From Limnephilus marmoratus (lineage: Eukaryota > Arthropoda > Insecta > Trichoptera > Limnephilidae), in assembly GCA_917880885.1 (NCBI GenBank), contig OU862912.1, positions 46,611,117 through 46,675,116 of the forward strand: DNA of 64,000 nt, given 5' to 3'. Below, in pieces: positions 58,901 to 64,000 of this stretch (the stretch's first letter is position 1; every line of letters begins with the position of its first letter). The position numbers and the translations under genes were made by a program. The notes beneath the pieces were generated by a model. It was not told the DNA's origin and did not search any database. It worked only from the letters and a program-made list of their open reading frames with translations.

Positions 58901-61122
58901 TGTTATTGCATTTTTAAATTTTAGATTCATATACCAGCGATCATCCAGGGAAGCAGGAGAAAACGGACTGCTATGTGTCATCAACTTCAAAACAATGTAC
59001 ATCTGATTTAGCTAGTAAAAAACCAAGAGTTTATGACCGTAAAAACTTCTGTCCATACTGCTTCAAGCTGATAACCAACTTTGTACGCCACATCACAATC
59101 CAACATCCCTTAGAGGCAGAAGTGATTGAATATAATAAAATTTTAGATCCCGATCTGCGCGAACGAAAAAAAAAGTGTGAATTAATTTCGAAGAAAATAA
59201 GAAATAGAGGCAATTATCTATATAAGCAGGACGCGATAAATAGAGTTAATGGAATAATACTACCGAATCGCCGCCCAAGAACGACTGCGACAGCTAAAGA
59301 TTATGCGGTTTGTATAGAATGCTGTGGCACATTCAAAAGAAGTTTACTCTATAGACACCTGAAAAAATGTTCAAATAGAAAACAATCACATGAAGGAAAT
59401 CCACTAAAACGCTGCAGAGTGTTAAAATCATCCGCTATTTTATTATCCCCAGACAATTCTGAGATCACTGAATCTTTAAGATCTCAGATATTTCCTGTGT
59501 TCAAAAATGATCCTATTGCAAAAATTGCAAAGTCTGAGCCATTAATTTGTGCATATGGTTCCCTACTATTAAGCAATCATAAAGAACATCATTTGAAAAC
59601 ACACATTACATCCAAGATGAGAGATCTCGCTAGACTGTTCATGGTCATCAAAGAAAAAAATCCTGCAATATCCTCATTTGACCTTGCATTTGACCCTATA
59701 CATTTTAATGTTTTTATGGACGCTGTCAAAATAAATAGTGGTTACGATGAAAGTACAGGTTCTGTAAAAATTCCTAGCATCCCTCAACGACTTTGTACAG
59801 CTATAAAAGATTGTGCTGATATTTTGATGCGTAAAACAATACAGAATCCTGTGCTGACCACTTCATCCAAAGATGTTATAAAAAACAAGTTGTCTGAATT
59901 TAAAATAATCTTTGGTCACGCTTGGAAATTTGAAATTTCTACTAACGCTGAAAAATCAAGGAAAACTCAAAAAATGCTGAAAACTGATGTCATGCCTTTA
60001 ACTACTGATATAAAAAAAATATGCACGGAAGTTATGAAACTAGAAGTGAATATAGCTCAACGATTTGAATGTGAAAAGTCTTATATCGCCTATGAGGAGC
60101 TATGTAAAATAACAATTGCTCATATTATAATTTTTAATAGGAGGAGGGCAGGAGAAGTTGCAAGAGCTCCATTAGAAAATTATATAGCCAGCCAAAGTGA
60201 AAAACAAGACATTCCTGAAGAAATATTGGAAATCATGAGTTCTGAGGAGCAAAATGCTATACATACATTATATTGCTTCCATATCCCAGGAAAAAGGGGG
60301 AGAACAGTTCCAATACTTCTTCGAAATCAGATGAAAAAAAATGTAGACACTATATTTGCGTACAGAAATTTAGTTGGAATTCCAAATGAAAACAAATTTT
60401 TATTCCCAAAACTAGGAGGTGAACCTTATTTTTGTGGCACGCAAATTTTAAGGGAACTAAGACACAAGTTTTCCTTTGTGAATTCAGATCATATAACTTC
60501 AACTGGGCTGCGACACCATGTTGCAACCATGAGCCAAGTAGCTGGAAAGAATAATGCTTATGTAAACGCTTTGTCTCATTTCTTAGGGCATACACCAGGT
60601 ACACATAAAGGGAATTACATGATACCACAACTAGCTCTTGAGAAAGGTAAAGTTGGCTTGAATTTACTGCAATTAGCTGAGGGAAAAATATCTTGCCGAT
60701 CACAGTCTGATAATGGAACGAACATTACAACAACTTTACAAAATGAAATAGATTCCGTCCCTCAACCTGAAGAATCACATAAAGAAAATGTGGATCATGT
60801 TACGTTGGATAATAGCTTAGAAAATGACCAAGAGTCTTTACCAAGTAATTTACTTGATGGGAATATGGCAAAAAAAATTATAGTTAGAAGGAGGTGGCTT
60901 AATCAAGAAAAAGATGAACTTTATAAAAACTTTGCAAATTATTTCATCGAAGGGATTGATCCTGGCGCTACGAAAATAAACGAAATAAAAAAACAAACAG
61001 GAATATTGTCAATGAGGTCATGGAAGCAAATTAATACATTTATTAATAATCACCGTGTCAAGAAATTGCCCTTACCTAAGGATTTGCAGAGAAAAAGAGA
61101 ATTCTACCTCCAGGATGCTTAA
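55844..61122 (+). CDS. Crypton-like tyrosine recombinase gene, 4 exons
   Basis: Seen: exons 55844-55973, 56364-56477, 56662-56727 and 58925-61122 join in one open frame of 2508 nt (835 aa plus TAA). Every intron starts GT, ends AG and is phase 1. Residue numbers below are for the joined protein. Zinc finger 1 uses C146, C149, H159, H164; zinc finger 2 uses C233, C236, H248, C252. The recombinase domain spans about 490-690, with R511 (RxxE box), K560 in a PGKRGR hairpin, R633 and H634 (GLRHH), H659 (LGH) and Y668, nine residues after H659 as in XerC/D. A Myb/SANT-like region lies at about 758-817. Known: this order (zinc fingers, YR domain, SANT-like) occurs in Crypton-type recombinases, which cut and join DNA through the tyrosine. 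Inferred: a nuclear DNA-binding protein, either transposon-encoded or domesticated. The usual HxxR histidine is T630. The first ATG is the earliest in-frame one seen; further 5' exons are possible. Confidence 0.78.
56041..56212. mobile_element. Hairpin MITE in intron 1
   Basis: Two arms of about 55 bp (56041-56096 and 56157-56212) are near-perfect inverted complements, sharing CGGTTCGGACTGGCCACG and ATTACGAATAATTTTT. A loop of about 60 bp separates them. The pattern is that of a miniature inverted-repeat element. It lies in intron 1 of the recombinase gene, away from the splice sites. No convincing target-site duplication was resolved. Confidence 0.75.
56364..56477 (+). CDS. Exon 2, acidic phase-1 exon
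   Basis: The exon is bounded by TTTATAG before and CAG|GTAGCT after. It encodes 38 residues rich in S, D and E, ending DDLFANSSDSG across the splice. Entry and exit are both phase 1, so the exon can be skipped without changing frame. Its ending matches that of exon 3 (DDLF...SSDSG), which suggests exon duplication. Confidence 0.65.
56662..56727 (+). CDS. Exon 3, acidic phase-1 exon
   Basis: The exon is bounded by TATTTTAG and TCTG|GTAGGT. It encodes 22 residues including SGSDDLFKLPSRISSDSG, again phase 1 on both sides, and repeats the DDLF...SSDSG pattern of exon 2. The following intron is 2197 bp, but only about 327 bp of it remains once the hAT insertion at 56855-58716 and one 8-bp TSD copy are removed. 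Confidence 0.65.
57062..57796 (+). pseudogene. LINE-A (jockey-like) 3' fragment with RT C-terminus
   Basis: One frame (57134-57526) gives the end of a reverse transcriptase, with KLASQKLGVLYKARRYF and SQVRPTVEFGSHLWSG. After a frameshift near 57525 a second frame runs to about 57743 with RQTRAQHMYTVDICHMRTG and LWNDLP. This is the thumb and C-terminus of a jockey-clade ORF2 of the sort common in Lepidoptera. The 3' tail carries the shared ending (CCCTCCACACAGCATC ... CTCCTGTGTGGAG). It is truncated at the 5' end and not functional. It is the longest LINE-A copy in the window. Confidence 0.85.
57789..58055 (-). repeat. SINE-A copy, reverse, with internal 53-bp duplication
   Basis: This copy sits at the 3' end of the LINE-A fragment; its poly-A appears as poly-T at 57790-57799. 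It matches the body of the full copy at 35269. A 53-bp unit starting GCGATTCAGATCT at 57941 is repeated at 57994 with one or two changes, a local tandem duplication. Confidence 0.85.
58075..58440 (-). pseudogene. hAT transposase C-terminal fragment
   Basis: The minus strand reads YLCESLFSNMNLIKSRYRS, then RLTDEH, then a run ending YEAVANDMHCLRSH. This is the conserved C-terminal block of hAT transposases of the ZBED/GTF2IRD2-related type. The N-terminal DNA-binding and catalytic parts are absent, replaced by the nested LINE and SINE. It is a remnant of the element in intron 3 and cannot encode a working transposase. Confidence 0.75.
58925..61122 (+). CDS. Exon 4, zinc fingers + tyrosine recombinase + SANT-like domain
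   Basis: This exon is open from the acceptor (AAATTTTAG, ending 58924) to TAA at 61120-61122, more than 730 codons with no stop. It carries all recognisable domains. The zinc-binding residues lie at 59050-59106 and 59311-59370. The catalytic R codon falls near 60145, the GLRHH box near 60511, LGH near 60589 and the nucleophile tyrosine near 60616. A Ser/Asn/Glu-rich linker (about 60690-60880) separates the recombinase from the Myb/SANT-like end. An uninterrupted frame this long in a window full of broken elements implies recent activity or selection to keep the protein. Confidence 0.88.
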
Positions 61123-61740
61123 CTTGAATTCAAATGAATTGTATTGATTAAGAGACCGCTATACCGGCTTCAACGATTGAACGATCCAAAGGTATCGACT
61201 CCGATTCCACTACAGCTGATATAAAGCGTGAAGCAATCGTAAAGTAGCTGTTGGCTTGTTCCATAGTTTGATCATTGGCAGTCGTTATAGCAGTTCCATA
61301 TATTTTATCTTTTGTAATACTGGCATACAGAGTACCGGGCGAATAAGGCCCCTTTATCTTTCATCATGATATTGGTTGTGGAGGGTTATAATTTATTTTA
61401 GTTTTTGTTAAATTTATGTGCAAGGTATAATTTGATATCCCTTGTTAAATAAAAAAAAAACGAAGGATTCTTCTGTAATGTACAACGCTAAATGTTTCGT
61501 GAACGATGTATAATAAAAAGTTATTTGGTTTTAATTATGATTTAATTTTTTATTATATTATGCTGTTTTTATAATGATTGTGAATATAAAGTTATTAGGC
61601 TATAATTATTTTTTTATTGTGTTATGTTATTTTTCAAATGATTACACACTTTTTTTAGTATGTATAGTAATATTTTTTGTTTTTAAAAATTCAAATTAAA
61701 TAGTTTTTTTTCAAAATGATCGTTTTTATTTTATCACCCT
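61123..61740 (+). other. 3' flank / likely 3' UTR of the recombinase gene
   Basis: The first 210 bp is less AT-rich than the rest and is open on the opposite strand (61149-61343). Beyond 61380 it is AT-rich with two AATAAA signals. No other gene is recognised. Confidence 0.5.
61448..61517 (+). promoter_or_regulatory. Candidate polyadenylation signals of the recombinase gene
   Basis: AATAAA occurs at 61448-61453 and again at 61512-61517, 326 and 390 bp after the stop codon. Either would give a 3' UTR of ordinary length. The region is AT-rich, so chance matches are possible. Confidence 0.4.
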
Positions 61741-61744
61741 TGAA

Positions 61745-62000
61745 ATGTTGAAAGTTACGTTTGAGACCCGTATTGTAGGAGGGAGGACACACAGAGGCAG
61801 GCAAAAATGAGTCGTAGAAATGACCCGTTCTCATGTGACAAATGTTGGGCACACGTTTGACGTGTTACCCGACTAAAGGGACCGGTGCCAAAGGGATCAA
61901 TGACGCTAGTTCCTCGGAGCATCTTCCATTGAAATACCAGTAGAACAATGACAGCTTTCAAACCAGACGCCTGTGCTCTAATACACACACACACCGACAC
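61745..62000 (-). pseudogene. LINE-A C-terminal fragment, reverse
   Basis: Antisense ORF2 end: the plus strand has TATTGTAGGAGGGAGGACAC, ATGTTGGGCACACGTTTGAC and CATCTTCCATTGAAATACCA, each a complement of LINE-A blocks. The 3' tail is missing. Confidence 0.75.
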
Positions 62001-62009
62001 TAATCTTGG

Positions 62010-62190
62010 GATTAGTGTGTCGGTAACGGGCATATGGGTCTATCCCTTCTACTGCGGTGCAAGGTGATGAGTCGAGAGAGCCAGGCTGAAGAGGTTAAAA
62101 GGTCTCCCTCAACCACCCTCTCCCAGATGCGACACCTAGTCAAACCATTTGGGGCGGCCTATTGTAGAGACGTTGGTTGTACAATGTATA
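62010..62190 (-). repeat. Repeat B fragment, reverse
   Basis: CCCTTCTACTGCGGTGCAAG, GATGAGTCGAGAGAGCCAGG and GGTCTCCCTCAACCACCC match the middle of repeat B; both ends are lost. Confidence 0.7.
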
Positions 62191-63068
62191 CTATAGAAAA
62201 TAATAAAATTAGAATACGTGTATAAAATTGGTGGAAGGTAGGTACCTACCTATGTGTCATACAACTGGAGACAATGCTTACACGTGTAAAAATAATTATA
62301 GGGTAAGATAAGATAAGATAAGTAGGTATAACATGATAATATAAAACATTATATAAAAATTACATTTTACACACATTTTAATAAAACTGTATGTAAACAT
62401 GAAATTAATAAACATATTAAAAATTATAATTTGCAAACCAACCTACAACTTAAAGAAGCGTACGAATCAATGAACAAAGTAAATTTTGTAATATATTTCT
62501 AATAAGTTTATTCATAATTTTTCGAAAACACTAATAAAACTAAGATAAAATAATTATGTAGCAAATAAAAGAAACTACACCAATATGTATTTAAATACCT
62601 AATTTTATTTGTGATAATATTAAAATAAACCTTAACACAAAACAACCGTAAACACCAAATAAATAACAATATTAATTAGCAAATCATACTCCAATTTTAA
62701 AAAAACGCGCCAATAATCAAAAACGGCCGCTTGAAATAATAAATGTGTGAATAAGCAACATCCGACCTGTTCTGTCAACCTACCTTCATATGAACTATAT
62801 TGGTATGTATATGTAGCATTAAACTTGGCAACGTAGCGTGATGCGGTAAGTGTGTTCTTAAAATAGATCAAGGAATGCACGTTATTTTAAGATATTTTTT
62901 TTTAATAAATAAACATAATTTTTGATTACATATTATAGCTGACCATATTTTAAACAAAATTTAAAAGACAGCATGTTGGTACTTCATCTACGTAAGTATA
63001 TATTACATGCGAAAGAATGAGCAACTTAAGTGGCTTCTTCTAAGATGAGCCACAAAATGTGGTATGAC

Positions 63069-63071
<3 letters not shown>
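62191..63071. other. No gene recognised
   Basis: AT-rich, with a short GATAA tandem at 62299-62322. Confidence 0.5.

Positions 63072-63122
<51 letters not shown>
63072..63122. repeat. (AT)n microsatellite
   Basis: About 25 uninterrupted AT units. Confidence 0.95.
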
Positions 63123-63126
<4 letters not shown>

Positions 63127-64000
63127 TGGAAGAATCCCAACACATCACAAGATGTCTGATATTAATTAATAGAACAAACATAACTTGAAGTAAAAGTAAT
63201 TTATGAGACCAAGGGGGACTCCAGGAATCGAGGAATTTCCTAGAGGCGGCCAAGCCTTTTCAAGGGCAGAGCAGAAGGGCTAATTATGATGAAATTATTT
63301 GGTTTGTTAGTATTAGAAAATAAGGACACCTTATAACTTGCCAGTGATTGAAATGAGAGAATATACCATTATGTTCAAAATAAATGGTCAGAGCAGAGTC
63401 ATGTTTAATAAATGGTGAACGGAAAACAAGACGTGAACAGAATATTATAATTCTAATGAATTTCGTGCAGCTTAAATGTGTAATATTTAATATAATATCC
63501 TCATTTAAAATGACGTGTGATGAAACCGGTACCGAATTATAAAAAATAAGTAACAAGTGCACATTATGCGCTTACAACGTCTAGAAATTGTTACATGTAT
63601 AAATATTTCTACCCGAATTTAATTAAGGTAAATCATAAATATAGCAATAAGCAGGTAGTAATACTGTTAGAAGCATACATAAAATAGTTTGTTAATAATT
63701 TCCTATCAATTCATATCCGTTAATGTATAAATAATAATGTTATAGTTAAGCTTTATCTTGTGTGTCTTTATTTCCTACTTGTATTGAGCCAGGAAACAGG
63801 GTAATTGCGGGGAAAGGTTGGGCCACTAACTATCCCTTGTGGAACTATGGTTGCATCCGAAGCAGGGGAAATTATAGTACAGACTCAGACCTCACATAGC
63901 GTCTAATTTCTACTTCATGTGAACTCCTAGCATTAAAATAAGTGTATGAACATTCTGTAGTTTGTAGTATAACCACGGGGCGTTTATCGCAATTTAGGTC
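63123..64000. other. No gene recognised
   Basis: AT-rich up to about 63750, then slightly more GC toward the window edge. No coding motif seen. Confidence 0.5.

Noticed and set aside
60350..60703. 117-codon minus-strand frame
   Set aside because: It is antisense to the catalytic part of the recombinase exon, whose plus-strand frame has conserved motifs.

Overview
The window looks like AT-rich, repeat-dense nuclear DNA from an insect, most likely a moth or butterfly (Lepidoptera). The grounds are spliced introns with GT..AG ends, a short Helitron-like repeat of the type very common in Lepidoptera (about 17732-18020), jockey-type LINE tails, two tRNA-derived SINE families, and a short TTAGG-type tract near 34100. 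No species can be named. No rRNA, functional tRNA, CRISPR array or prokaryotic operon was seen.

Only one convincing intact gene is present, at 55844-61122 (+). It has four exons, and I traced the reading frame by hand across three phase-1 introns to a predicted 835-aa protein. The protein has two N-terminal zinc fingers, a tyrosine-recombinase (integrase-fold) domain that keeps nearly all catalytic residues, and a C-terminal Myb/SANT-like domain. This is a Crypton-like architecture: either a Crypton-type transposon gene or a domesticated descendant. Its third intron has been expanded by a 1.86-kb hAT element with an 8-bp target-site duplication (TSD), which itself carries a LINE and a SINE.

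Most of the rest is layered transposable-element debris. Main blocks: (1) 1-8600, SINE and LINE copies, foldback elements and a local duplication; (2) 8600-13400, mostly featureless AT-rich DNA with one RTE-like pseudogene; (3) 13400-20800, two copies of a hAT-like element, a hAT transposase relic, a Helitron-like piece and a four-level nest; (4) 21400-22770, a broken YqaJ-type nuclease gene; (5) 29700-33130, a hairpin element, an RTE-like relic and a striking fresh rearrangement (261-bp duplication flanking a 98-bp inverted copy); (6) 34359-38171, a pogo-like transposon with TA TSD and further nested elements; (7) 41971-43531, a hAT-like element with a GC-rich interior; (8) 43600-55700, LINE and SINE fragments; (9) 55844-61122, the recombinase gene; (10) 61123-64000, its 3' flank, a LINE relic and AT-rich DNA.

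In the names used here, SINE-A and SINE-B are the two tRNA-derived SINEs, LINE-A is the commonest non-LTR retrotransposon, and repeat B is a non-autonomous family that shares LINE-A's 3' tail. All similarities were judged by eye from motifs; no database search was possible.
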